NCBI GenBank assembly: GCA_900491605.1
Contig: UESW01004379.1
Span: forward strand, 303,437-367,436
Source: Calamus simplicifolius
Taxonomy: Eukaryota; Streptophyta; Magnoliopsida; Arecales; Arecaceae
DNA: 64,000 bases
Reading direction: 5' to 3'
The translations under genes and the position numbers were made by a program. A model generated the notes under the pieces. It worked only from the letters and a program-made list of their open reading frames with translations. It was not told where the DNA came from and made no database searches. This document shows positions 24,549 through 34,222 of this stretch, in pieces; position 1 is the stretch's first letter, and each line of letters opens with the position of its first letter.

Positions 24549-25184
24549 GGCTCGGCGGCCCTACAGTCCAAAGGACACCCCCAGGCCGGTATAACCTGCC
24601 CCTGAGGAGGTTCAAGTCCGTGACTCAAGCGGCCCCGAAACCACGAGGCGGCTCGGCGGCCCTACAGTCCAAAGGACACCCCCAGGCCGGTATAACCTAC
24701 CCCTGAGGAGGTTCAAGTCCGTGACTCAAGCGGCCCCGAATCACGGAGGCGGCTCGGCGGCCCTACAGTCCAAAGGACACCCCCAGGCCGGTATAACCTA
24801 CCCCTGAGGAGGTTCAAGTCCGTGACTCAAGCGGCCCCGAATCACGTCGGCTCGGCGGCCCTACAGTCCAAAGGACACCCCCAGGCCGGTATAACTTGCC
24901 CCTGAGGAGGTTCAAGTCCGTGACTCAAGCGGCCCCGAAACCACGATAGGCGGCTCGGCGGCCCTACAGTCCAAAGGACACCCCCAGGCCGGTATAACCT
25001 ACCCCTGAGGAGGTTCAAGTCCGTGACTCAAGCGGCCCCGAATCACGGAGGCGGCTCGGCGGCCCTACAGTCCAAAGGACACCCCCAGGCCGGTATAACC
25101 TACCCCTGAGGAGGTTCAAGTCCGTGACTCAAGCGGCCCCGAATCATGCTCGGCGGCCCTACAGTCCAAAGGACCCCCCCGGCC
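24549..25184. repeat. 101-bp tandem repeat between pol and the antisense ORF
   Basis: Six full units and a partial seventh begin GGCTCGGCGGCCCTACAGTC at 24549, 24650, 24751, 24849, 24952 and 25053, with the partial at about 25147. Period is 98-103 bp. Units differ at very few positions apart from small length changes at the junction (ACGAGGC, ACGGAGGC, ACGTC, ACGATAGGC), and are GC-rich compared with flanks. Each unit contains CCCCTGAGGAGG, a short palindromic word. Confidence 0.93.
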
Positions 25185-25645
25185 AATCCTTGGCTCGCAG
25201 CCTCGACTTAGACGGTTTGAGTCACGCCCATAGGCAGATACTCGGTTACCCTCGAGGTACAATTCTAAACACTAAGTGGCCCCACAATCCCAAGAGCTTC
25301 GTGCTTCCTTGAACCCAGGATTAGCTCCCCTGCAGGGGCCCCTAAACTGCCTTATCAACATTCTAGGACTTACATCTTAATACAACACACCGGAAAACGA
25401 CCCGAAGACTAGGATTTCCTGCCAACTCGTGGACGGATTCCCTAATCCATAAGTAGGAATCAAGGATTAAGCAGATGAAATATTAAGTAACACCAAATAA
25501 ATAAAGGTAGCATCTGCTCATTTAAAGTTAATCTACTAGGAAACTTTATAAAGTCTCAGACATTCATTACAAAAAGAGGTCCTTTAAAAGGACCAAGTCA
25601 AGGATAGAAAAACTAAAGCTAAAGTCAAAATAAATTTAGGCATCC
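25185..25645. other. Gypsy internal spacer
   Basis: Between the tandem repeat and the end of the antisense ORF. No conserved domain is seen. The first 130 bases look like a diverged continuation of the repeat, the rest is ordinary non-coding sequence. Confidence 0.6.
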
Positions 25646-27966
25646 TCAATCAATTCTCTGAATGCTCCTTCTCTGTATTGGGATCGGAAGCCGGCTCCTC
25701 AGTGAGGGGCATTTCTGCAGCAGATCTTTGGTCGCCGCCACCCTACCCGCCACGTCTTCGACCTCCATATCAGGAATTTCTTCGTCGTCCACAGGTCGAA
25801 AACGTTCAAGGTTCTTTAAGTTGAAGTGTCGGGCTAACCTCCGTTTACACTCTCAAAGCCTTGAACAAAGGCGTCTAGGGCGGCCTCCTGGAACTCCGAT
25901 TCAAAATCCGGGGAGCCCTTGTACTCCTTGATAGCATCCCGGACTTTGGCTTCGGCTATGGCCACCTTTTCTTGAGCTTTGGCCTCGGCCACAGCTATCT
26001 TTCCCGGGCCTCGGCCTCGACCGCAGCTATCTTTTCCCGGGCCTCCGTCATCACTGTTGCAACTCTGTCGAGAGCGTTCTTAGCGTCTTTCTCGGCTAGA
26101 ACCAATTTTTCTACAGCATCGCGAGCCGTAGCTTCCGCGTTATCTGCTCGATTTTCAGTATGTTCTAGCCTAAGAGTAGTTTCTTTTAACCTCTCTTCCG
26201 TTGGCAACAACTTCGCCCGAACCTCAGATAGTTGGGCATCTAAGCTCTGCAGCTCCATTTCCGCCTTCCCCGCCAGGTCCGATAATCCTCCCGAATAACC
26301 CGAAGGTCGTGTAGTGCTTTTGACTCTCGGGCCTTCGTCTCCACCAACTCTTTGTCTAAGCTCACACTCCGAGACTTGGCCTTGTTTAAGTCTTCGCGCA
26401 GTACAAAAAGGCCATTAGACATCTGCAAATACATTCAGTGAATGCCCGAATTCGATAATCACAAAAGGAAAAGGTCGAAACTTTACCTGAAGCGCAGCTG
26501 TGAACATGGTGTCAAATGACTCTTCTTGTGTTACCTTCCTCATTTTATCTTGGAACCTGGGCAGGATCGCAAGTTTAAGAATTGTCTCCGACAGGCAACT
26601 TTTGTACCCAGCACCCTGATTAGGCGGTTGAGGAGGTGGAGATAGATTTCCTAAAGCATCTGAGGGAGCGGGGCAGGAACGCCCACTTCCTTGACGACGA
26701 AGGACCTGGCAAATCGATTTCGACTGCTTCCGCACTCCCTACAGATCCCCCAGCGCCCTTAGTGGGGGATGGAATGACCTCCGGAAGCTCCCTCTCGACA
26801 GGATCTCCTATCGGGATCCCCGTTGGAGGACTCGTCTCTCCTTCGCTATCTTCTATCAGGGTCGCTTCGGGAATAGCCGCCGGAGGCTGGGCCTGGCAAT
26901 CCGATCCTGACTGACGGGGCTTTTTAGGTTCGTTCCCTGCCGCGCCATGCTCGCTCCTCTCTCTCTTTCGAAGGTTTGATACCAAAAAGTCTGAGAAAAC
27001 TTCATTGCTGCAATATAGAACATAGGGTTAGCTAAAAAAGACACCAAATGTTAGCTAGGAATAAAGAAGAGGAAAAGAGAGAGATGAATTCTTCGAGGCT
27101 CACCGGGCGCTGCAGCCAGCGACACCGGCACGAACGCAATCTCCCGGAGATTATCCTCCGATAGCAATTCTTACTGGGGGGAATGATGGTAGAGATTAGA
27201 GTGTTGAAAAGCTCACGGTCTCTCTCATCAACACTCGCATTCTGGTTAGAACTGGTATCCGGGATACCCCAATCTACACCCAACCCCTCCAGATGTGCAT
27301 AGAAAAACCGAGATTTCCACCCTTTGATCTTAGAAGGGAGATTAAGCCTAAGAACCCTTTTGGGCCTCGATGCGAAACTCCACCACCCATCCCTGACTGG
27401 GTTTCGAATCCTATATAGTGTTCTAAATAAAGAAAGTCGAGCGGAAGCTCCATGAAAAGAACAAAGTACTAGAAATGAAAATATAATACGAATAGAATTA
27501 GGAGTAAGCTGTGCGGGATAAGGCGATATCGGTTCAATAAGTTTACAAAAAAGGATGTAAGGGCAGTCGTAGACCACCCTTAAAAAACTCTTCATAAAGC
27601 GACCTTACCTGGTCGCGCTAGAGTGACCCTATCCTCAGGAAGGGGAACGGAGAGCCGAATGTCATCAGGGATCCCGAACTGAGCCCTAAGGTTCCTAAGA
27701 TCCTGAGAGGATATAACAGAGGCAACGTCCGCCGGTCTAGCCAATTTAGAAACAATCGCGGGAGGCCCTACCTCACGACTGGTAGACGAAGAGGAAACCC
27801 TAGGGGACTGAGATAACAACCTAGACACGGGCTGTATGGACCGAGCAACGGGTTGGTCCCCACGGATGACTACCCCTCCCAGAGCCTGTCGACGTGCTTG
27901 AAGAATCTCCTCTCGGGAGGGCTCAACCATGGGGCCCTTACCTTTCCTATCTACGGAGGAATCCAT
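25646..27966 (-). pseudogene. Antisense accessory ORF of the Gypsy element (PF04195-like, coiled-coil C-terminus), frameshifted
   Basis: Opposite in direction to gag-pol. A start at 27966 (MDSSVDRKGKGPM) leads to a basic, Ser-rich N-terminus, then to a domain with SPYPAQLTPNSIRII, LVLCSF and LPSKIKGWKSRFFYAH (about 27530-27285). I recognise this as the plant 'putative gypsy type transposon' domain, PF04195. A variable acidic linker follows, then a long coiled coil rich in Ala, Glu and Arg (26300-25950), and a C-terminal block (YKGSPDFESEFQEAALDAF, about 25920). Frame changes near 27595, 27540, 27130, 26640, 26290 and 25850 break it. Downstream antisense ORFs of this kind are known from Tat-lineage elements such as maize Grande. 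The function is unknown. Confidence 0.78.
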
Positions 27967-28297
27967 AAAGAGAGAAAGGGGAAAGAAGGAGTCGACTGAC
28001 CTGGGCTTGAAGAGGTAAAAAAACGCAGGAGGATACACAAAATCAAAGATTAAGGGAAAGGGATGGCTCCCCCCTTTTTTTATATATATAGACGCGACGC
28101 CTCGAGCACCGCAAGGACACGTGGTAGTCCATCAGTGGAGCCGGACAAACGAAAAGACGCTATCCTCTTAGAGATATGCGCCTCCCCTCCTTTTCCCTTT
28201 TTCGAAATGTCACTTATCATGTACTGGACGTTTTGAAATTCGAATTTTTCCGCCCTTCTCCCTTGCACGTGCAACACACCTGAATACAAGGAAGATG

Positions 28298-28311
28298 GGC
28301 GAGGGGGCATA
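28298..28311 (+). other. Gypsy polypurine tract
   Basis: GGCGAGGGGGCATA lies directly before the 3' LTR, within a longer purine-rich run from about 28290 (GGAAGATGGGCGAGGGGG). It is the expected plus-strand primer position. Confidence 0.7.
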
Positions 28312-29341
28312 TGATATGGATAATAAATAAAACAGTTAGAAAATAAAACCCCCCTGGGCGGCCCCAGGGCGGCCCCCAGTCCTGGGCGGGGGCGGCCCCC
28401 AGAGTCTGGGCGGCCCCACCTGGGCGGCCCCAGAGTCTGGGCGGCCCCCAGTCCTGGGCGGCCCCCAGAGTCTGGCGGCCCCCTGGGCGGCCCCCAGTCC
28501 TGGGCGGCCCCAGAGTCTGGCGGCCCCAGTCTGGGCCCCCAGAGTCTGGGCGGCCCCAGTCCTGGCGGCCCCAGAGTCTCCCCAGTCCTGGCGGCCCCCA
28601 GAGTCTGGCCCCCAGTCCTGGCGGCCCCAGAGTCTAAGTCTCCCCCAGTCCTGGCGGCCCCAGAGGGCGGCCCCCTGGGCGGCCCCCAGTCCTGGGCGGT
28701 CCCCAGAGTCTGGGCGGCCCCCAGTCCTGGGCGGCCCCCCCTGGGCGGCCCAGAGTCTGGCGGCCCCCAGTCCTGGGCCCCCAGAGTCTGGGCGGCCCCC
28801 GGCCCCCAGTCCTGGGCGGCCCCAGAGTCTGGGCGGCCCCCAGTCCTGGCGGCCCCCACCTGGGCGGCCCCCAGAGTCTGGGCGGTCCCCAGTCCTGGCC
28901 CCCAAATCGAGAATAATCTCAGAACCATAAACATCATAACGCTTTAAATGGTTCGAATAAGACAAGCACTGAAACACCGCCGTTTATCTAGAAAAAGGAG
29001 ACACTGAACTTCTATTTTAGAGCCAGATGCCTTTTCTCTGACTCTGACATCCCCACTAACCCTGACATTCCCTTGGGATAATCAAGGTCATCATGAAAAT
29101 CCTTATCTTCATGAGCAAGTTTCTTAATACCCTTATTATTAATTATCACTGAATGACCACGTAGCGAAAAAAAAATAATAAAAGATGAACACTTATCCTA
29201 CACGTGGACCTCTGGAAATTAAAAGAAAAAATAAAAAAATTAGGGGATAAGAGGGGGGAGGAGGAGGAAGAAGGGGACTTTTTTCTTCTTCCCGAAAAAG
29301 ATCTCATAACAAGAGAAGAATCTGGTGATCCAGCATCAACA
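28312..29341 (+). repeat. 3' LTR of the Gypsy element
   Basis: Same ends as the 5' LTR. The minisatellite occupies about 28350-28905 and is roughly 100 bp shorter than in the 5' copy, with units in a different order. The block 28933-29173 is identical to 18606-18848 apart from a possible homopolymer length difference at its end. Most other differences are indels in A, T or G runs. Confidence 0.93.
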
Positions 29342-29346
29342 CTAAA

Positions 29347-30113
29347 AATTGATATTCACCCTTCATCCCTCCTTTTAGCTCCGTCTCCTTTTTTTTTTTT
29401 TTTCGTCTTTGACACCTCCCTTCATCCACTCAGGAAAAGAAGGAAACAGTGCCAAAAAGGCATCAAAGCTAAAGAATGGGAAGAAGATCAAGACCAAAAA
29501 GAAAAGGTAGAAAACAGTACCAAAAAAGAGAAAGAAGAGGAAAGACTGCCAGAGAGGGAAAGGGAGCAGACAGGGGCTAAAGGAAAAAAAGTAAAGGATG
29601 ATATCAGAAAGAAGAGAAAAGAAAGGGAAAGGAAGGAGATAGAGTCATGAAAGTGCTAAGGATAGTTAAGAATTTTTTTTTTTTAATTCGAAGGTGTACT
29701 GAATAAATGGGCGGTGCAAATTAAAATTCCCCTGCGACCACCACTGGCGTGTCAAAAAAGAAAAAAAAAATCTCCATGTTGTTAGTTCAGCAATTCCGCA
29801 GCCCAAATTTTGCACCAAAACGCTCAATGGAACACCACCAGTATTACTTGGATTGTCCTCTTGCCACGTGGAATACTTGCACCGCACACAGAGGCTTGGC
29901 ACATCGTATGTTTAATGCCACGGACTATATATATGTTGTGAATATTTTAAGCATTTAAAAATTAAAAAATTAAAAAAATATCTTTTGGTCATTTTTTGAT
30001 TAGTTTTTGAATGACGAAAAATAATATTAGAAGAATAGATTTAGTTTATGATTTAGATGATCTAAAAATAGAACAAATGAATTTTAAATATTTATGATTA
30101 AATTTGAAGAAAA
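29347..30113. other. Spacer after the Gypsy element
   Basis: The first 300 bases are purine-rich with A/G runs and a poly-T stretch near 29390. A long Lys/Glu-rich open frame crosses the LTR border and is low complexity, so I do not call it a gene. The remainder is AT-rich without recognised content. Confidence 0.5.
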
Positions 30114-30266
30114 TTTTAATATATAAAATTTAATTAAAAATTATATAAAAGCTAGAAAAGTGTTGATAAATTTTAAATATTTATAAATTTTAATTTTTTT
30201 ATTATTAAAAAAATGAATAAAGCTTCATTTGAGGCCATTGGGCCTGATGGCATGCTTTGAAAGAAG

Positions 30267-30315
<49 letters not shown>

Positions 30316-30614
30316 GAAGCTTCATCGTATGCGATGATTGATATGTAATGCACATGAATGTCAAAGATAAAAAATTTTAAATATATAAAATTTAATTAAA
30401 AATTATATAAAAGCTAGAAAAGTGTTGATAAATTTTAAATATTTATATAAATTTTAATTTTTTTATTATTAAAAAAATGAATGAAGCTTCACTTGAGGCC
30501 ATTGGGCCTGATGGCATGCTTTGAAAGGAGCCTATATATATATATATAAGTAGAAGCTTCATCGTATGCATGCGATGATTGATATGTAATGCACATGAAT
30601 GTCAAAGATAAAAT
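30114..30614. repeat. Tandem duplication of about 250 bp containing a TA microsatellite
   Basis: Copy 1 (30114-30374) and copy 2 (30375-30614) share the order TTTTAA(A)TATATAAAATTT, AAAGCTAGAAAAGTGTTGAT, GAGGCCATTGGGCCTGATGG, a TA run, AGAAGCTTCATCGTATGC and GTAATGCACATGAATGTC. The TA run is about 21 dinucleotides in copy 1 and about 6 in copy 2. A few substitutions and small indels separate the copies. Confidence 0.9.
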
Positions 30615-31594
30615 ATATTTTTACTTGTGGCATATGTGCGTATGCGACATATGTCAATCGTTGCATGTAGTATGCTTATTGGGCACCATGCAACAGTATA
30701 GAAGACTTTTTCTATATATATATATGAGAGAGAGAGAGAGGGAGCGCGCACATAAGGACACGAGTAAGGATGGCAATTTTTTTATTTGACTATTTATCTG
30801 GTCAGTATCATTTCTAATGAATCAAGAATGCTTAATGGGTATAGAGATTAGCTATTAATGGATAAACGATCGAGACGGTATATGTAATACTCTGAGTTTT
30901 TAAATTTTATATTATTTTAAGAGATTCGTATAAATTATTTAATTGAAATTTATAATCAGGACTCTTGTAAAGATTTTTATATTTTAATGATAATTTGTAG
31001 TAAATTGAAAGAGGTTGAAATTTAAAAATTTAAATGCTTTTAAAAGTTTCTTGAATGAATTTATAATGAAAATAATAATAATAAAAAGAAATAAAGTGAT
31101 TGGCTGGCTGCCTCAGGTGAGCTCCCCCTCCCTATTTGGCATATGACTGTGCATTTCATGGGCCAGTCAGCTAGCAAAACTTGCCCAGCCGACTAGCAAG
31201 GGACGAGCTACGGGAATTGCTAGGGAAAAATAGGTTGGGTTGCCCAGTGGCAAGTTTGCCAGCCGATGATTGGCAAGGGGAAAGCTTTGAAATTTTATCG
31301 GGGAAAAATGAATTATGGTTTGTTCAGTCAGCTGGGCAAGTTTGCCAGCCGATTGACAAAGAAGAGGCTTCTGGTTTGTCGGGGAGTAGGTTGAGATCAC
31401 AATGGTGGATTAAGGAGCCGATTATATTGATTTGAACTATTCGATACTCATTTTCAAGTTAAGTAATATAGGGATTTGGATGAAATAGCTATGAAAGTGA
31501 AATTCATTAATAACTGAAAAAGTGATTGGATAGTGACTCAATGGTGACTATAAACTGGTGTACTATCTTAAGAGAGTTCTACAGACATCTCGTG
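30615..31594. other. Unassigned AT-rich spacer, possible LTR remnant
   Basis: Contains a GA microsatellite (30726-30743) and, from about 30894, a segment beginning TGTAATACTCTGAGTTTT that resembles the start of plant Gypsy LTRs. No matching end could be placed with certainty. Related phrases with GCCAGCCGA and TTGCCAGCC recur at 31175-31360. No gene is recognised. Confidence 0.35.
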
Positions 31595-32863
31595 TGTGAT
31601 CGTTAGAGAAGGGCATTGGGCGGGCTACCCATGGCCCAGCCCAGTCCGACATGAACCAAGCTATGCTTGGCATGCCCGGTTGCTACAGTACTAGGTCGTG
31701 CCAAGCATGATCCATAAAAGAAGGTCGTGATGGGCTTGAAAACTATGGCCCATGGATCAAGCCCGGCATGGCCCATTAGGGCCTGAGCTGGCACAGCACG
31801 GCACGGCCCGCATGCCAGCCCAGCACGGCCTAGGCTTGGGCCGTGCTGGCCCATAAGGGCTGGAACGAACCCCTCCCGCACGCTAGCATCTCCCACGCTC
31901 GTCGTCGACTATGATGGCAACGGCGACGACCTCCTCCGACGAGATCCCCCTGGGCCGTGCTGGCCCATAAGGGCCGGAATGAACCCCTCCCGCACGCCAG
32001 CACCTCCCACGCTCGTCGTCGACTATGGCGGCAATGGCGACGACCTCCTCCGACGAGATCCTCAAGCTCGTCACCTTCTCTCTCTCTCTCTATTCTCTCT
32101 TTCCCGTCTCTCTCCCTCCATGTTCTCTCCGTCACCTCTCTTCTCTCTTTCTCTCTTCCCATCGATCCAACCCATCACTAGCTCATGCTCCTCGGGCTCC
32201 CTCCTTTTCCAATGTCCGTTCACCATTGGTGAGGGCGGCGATGCTTATCACCTAGCTCAGTAGCCTCCTCCGGTCGAACCCAGTTGGAAACAGGGGAGAA
32301 AACTCACTCTTCTCGAGTCTTCTTCCAGCCAGACTCTCCTCCCTTGCTATGCCTTCTCATTGCCGGTCACCATGGTAGTAGTGAGCGACGGTAACTCGCT
32401 CTCTTCCAACGTCACTCCGACAACGACCAACCTATGGGTCTCCTAAAATCTCCGCATTCTCAGTTAAACTAGAAATTAGAAGAAAAAGAAGTTTACTTCT
32501 GTCTTTCCAGAGTGTTTGGCAATGATTTAAACCTCCCCAAATGATCCTCTAGCTCCCGTGATTCTTCCCTACTCTTTAATTAGAAGATCTTCCACCCTAT
32601 CAACCAAAATCAAAGAAATAGTCATGGAACTGAGGAATAGGAAACAAAACAGAGGAAAACAACATGATGGCCTCCCTACCTCATCGACAATGCTAATGGG
32701 CCATGCCTGGCAAGGCCCAACCCAAAATGGGCCACGGGCTATGTCGGGCTCCAAATTTTTTTTTACGGGCCGTGTCAGCACGACCAAAATTTTTTTTTTC
32801 GGCCTGAGGGGCCTAGGCTGTGCCATGCCAGGCATGGTCCAGTGCTCATCTATAGCGATCACA
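31595..32863. mobile_element. Fold-back element with about 27-bp imperfect inverted ends
   Basis: The left end TGTGATCGTTAGAGAAGGGC (31595 on) matches, with several mismatches over 27 bases, the reverse complement of the right end, TGTGATCGCTATAGATGAGC (from 32863 down). Both ends are followed inward by GC-rich sequence made of GGCCCA, GGCACGGC and GGCATGGC words in opposite orientation. The middle is CT-rich (32070-32160). No transposase is visible and no clear target duplication was found, so the superfamily is open. hAT or Mutator derivatives are possible. Confidence 0.5.
31838..32065. repeat. 114-bp tandem duplication inside the fold-back element
   Basis: Two copies, 31838-31951 and 31952-32065, each begin GGGCCGTGCTGGCCCATAAG and contain CTCGTCGTCGACTATG and ACGACCTCCTCCGACGAGAT. 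They differ at a handful of bases. Each copy has an ATG reading into ATTSSDEI. The second remains open into a CT-rich stretch. This could be a captured first exon, but no family is recognised. Confidence 0.85.
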
Positions 32864-33099
32864 TGACTACTATTGTTCAAAATATTGGCAGATTTCTACA
32901 GGTGTGAGGATGGGTGACCCCTGAGAAGTCGATTGAAAAAAAAAAATTTAGGGGCAATTTGGGAAAGAAAAATTGAAGGGGCAAAATATAATGGTTAGAA
33001 ATGACCTATGTATATTTCAAAAAGCATGCACTAAGAGTTATTGAGAGCAAATAGAAATTTTGTCAAATTATTTAAAACTCACTACGTAATGCTTTAGCA
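32864..33099. other. Spacer with a 5S rRNA-like fragment
   Basis: Around 32905-32930 the sequence AGGATGGGTGACCCCTGAG resembles the 3' part of plant 5S rRNA (which has GGATGGGTGACC followed by TCCTGGGAAGTC). It is short and isolated. Similar words occur in some LTRs, so this is not a 5S gene. Confidence 0.45.
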
Positions 33100-33629
33100 T
33101 GTAAGCTAAGAAGAAAGAGGGAGAGAGAAAGGAGATGAAGACTGAAAATCAATAGCTTGATTATTTTCTTAAGCTTAATGGGTATATAAACTGAATGTTT
33201 GATACAAACTAAAAAGTAAATATTTACAGAAAGGAAACAATATATATTTATAAATTCTAGCATGAAATTAGGGAGTGAATCAAATCAAGGAGTTGATATT
33301 TCAATCATCACAAATCAGGGAGTGAATCTTTAGCATAGAGTGAATCAAATCAGGGAGTTGATATCTTAATAAGCACATCAGAGAGTGAATCTTCAGCATC
33401 AGGGAGTGAATTAAATCAGGGAGTTGATATCTCAATTAGCACAAATCAGGGAGTTGATATCTCAATACTCCCCTAGCGTATATATCATATGCTCCTAGCT
33501 TATTACAAATTACTCGATTCATGGTTTTCTTAAAGCTTTAGTAAGAATGTCTGCCAACTGATCATTTGAATTTACAAAACTAATAGCAATGCAATCATAT
33601 TCAATCTTCTATCTACAAAATTACAATTT
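33100..33629 (-). mobile_element. Copia C: antisense Ty1/Copia remnant (3' LTR plus end of pol)
   Basis: On the minus strand, 33615-33535 encodes the end of a Copia RNase H region (AISFVNSNDQLADILTKAL). A purine stretch CTAGGGGAG at about 33480 and an LTR-like sequence follow, running from about 33472 down to about 33100. The LTR part contains several copies of ATCAACTCCCTGATTTG and TTCACTCCCTGA words. The remnant is cut at 33629, exactly where the 5' LTR of Copia A begins. The rest of its pol should therefore lie beyond the right edge of the window. Confidence 0.72.
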
Positions 33630-34208
33630 TGTTGGAAAATACTCATGTGGACCATATATGTAAATGTGTATATTTAATTATCATAATGTTAGTCCAATAA
33701 TAAGTGATCTAATAAAGTTAATTGGACATTAAGGATCTGGAACACAATGTGTAGATACCCCTAATATGACTCTAATTTTATGATGGGCTGAATAGAAACA
33801 TGATTACATAAAGTCGAATGGTTATGATCCCTGGTTTGAACACGATTTATAGGAAACGTCTCTTTGAAAAGTTATGGGTATCTTTTCAGTAAAGAGATAC
33901 TTATTCGCAAATCGGAAAGGTTCCGTCTCTTCGGAAAGGTCCCTACGAAAGGATAAGTTTTCTTATTTAAGTATTTTTGATAACTCCCATCTTTATCAGA
34001 AAAATCTTTTGCAATTGTGTTAACAAATCGGAAGCACCGTCGCCAACCAAAAGCTATTTTCATTCGGTTACAGTATTCTTCATTTTTTTAATAATGGCAG
34101 AACAAGGTATGAATTCCGTACTTTCTCAATTATATATTATGTTTTGATATTATTGACATAAGGATTCTGGGGCAATGGATTTGTATTCGGTTTTCACGAA
34201 TTCTATCA
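33630..34208 (+). repeat. 5' LTR of Copia A
   Basis: Begins TGTTGGAAAATACTC and ends TTCTATCA. It is followed two bases later by the initiator-Met primer site. It contains a TATA-like TATTTAAG near 33963 and, near its 3' end, an ATG (34094) followed by a consensus splice donor. Confidence 0.9.
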
Positions 34209-34210
34209 AG

Positions 34211-34222
34211 TGGTATCAGAGC
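34211..34222 (+). other. Copia A primer-binding site
   Basis: TGGTATCAGAGC, complementary to the 3' end of initiator methionine tRNA, two bases after the LTR. Confidence 0.9.

Larger units (their letters stand above)
17901..29341 (+). mobile_element. Complete Ty3/Gypsy LTR retrotransposon, Tat lineage
   Basis: An 11,441-bp element bounded by LTRs 17901-19003 and 28312-29341 (TGATATGG...ATCAACA) and flanked by identical CTAAA duplications at 17896-17900 and 29342-29346. Order inside: PBS, gag, protease, RT, RNase H, second (archaeal-type) RNase H, integrase, tandem repeat, antisense ORF, polypurine tract. The second RNase H and the antisense ORF between pol and the 3' LTR place it in the Tat lineage (Tat/Retand/Ogre relatives). 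A block of about 240 bp is identical in both LTRs, so insertion is recent. Several single-base frameshifts in the coding regions make it look non-autonomous as assembled. Confidence 0.93.

Noticed and set aside
24549..25184. CRISPR-like regular repeat
   Set aside because: Units are contiguous 101-bp tandem copies without unique spacers, inside a plant retrotransposon.
28080..28937. 285-codon and 213-codon minus-strand frames in the 3' LTR
   Set aside because: Same minisatellite as in the 5' LTR; non-coding.
29204..29650. 148-codon Lys/Glu-rich frame starting in the 3' LTR
   Set aside because: Crosses the LTR boundary and consists of A/G-rich low-complexity sequence.
30894..31594. Definite solo LTR
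   Set aside because: The start resembles an LTR, but no matching end or target duplication could be placed.
32900..32932. 5S rRNA gene
   Set aside because: Only about 24 bases match and the box A part is absent.
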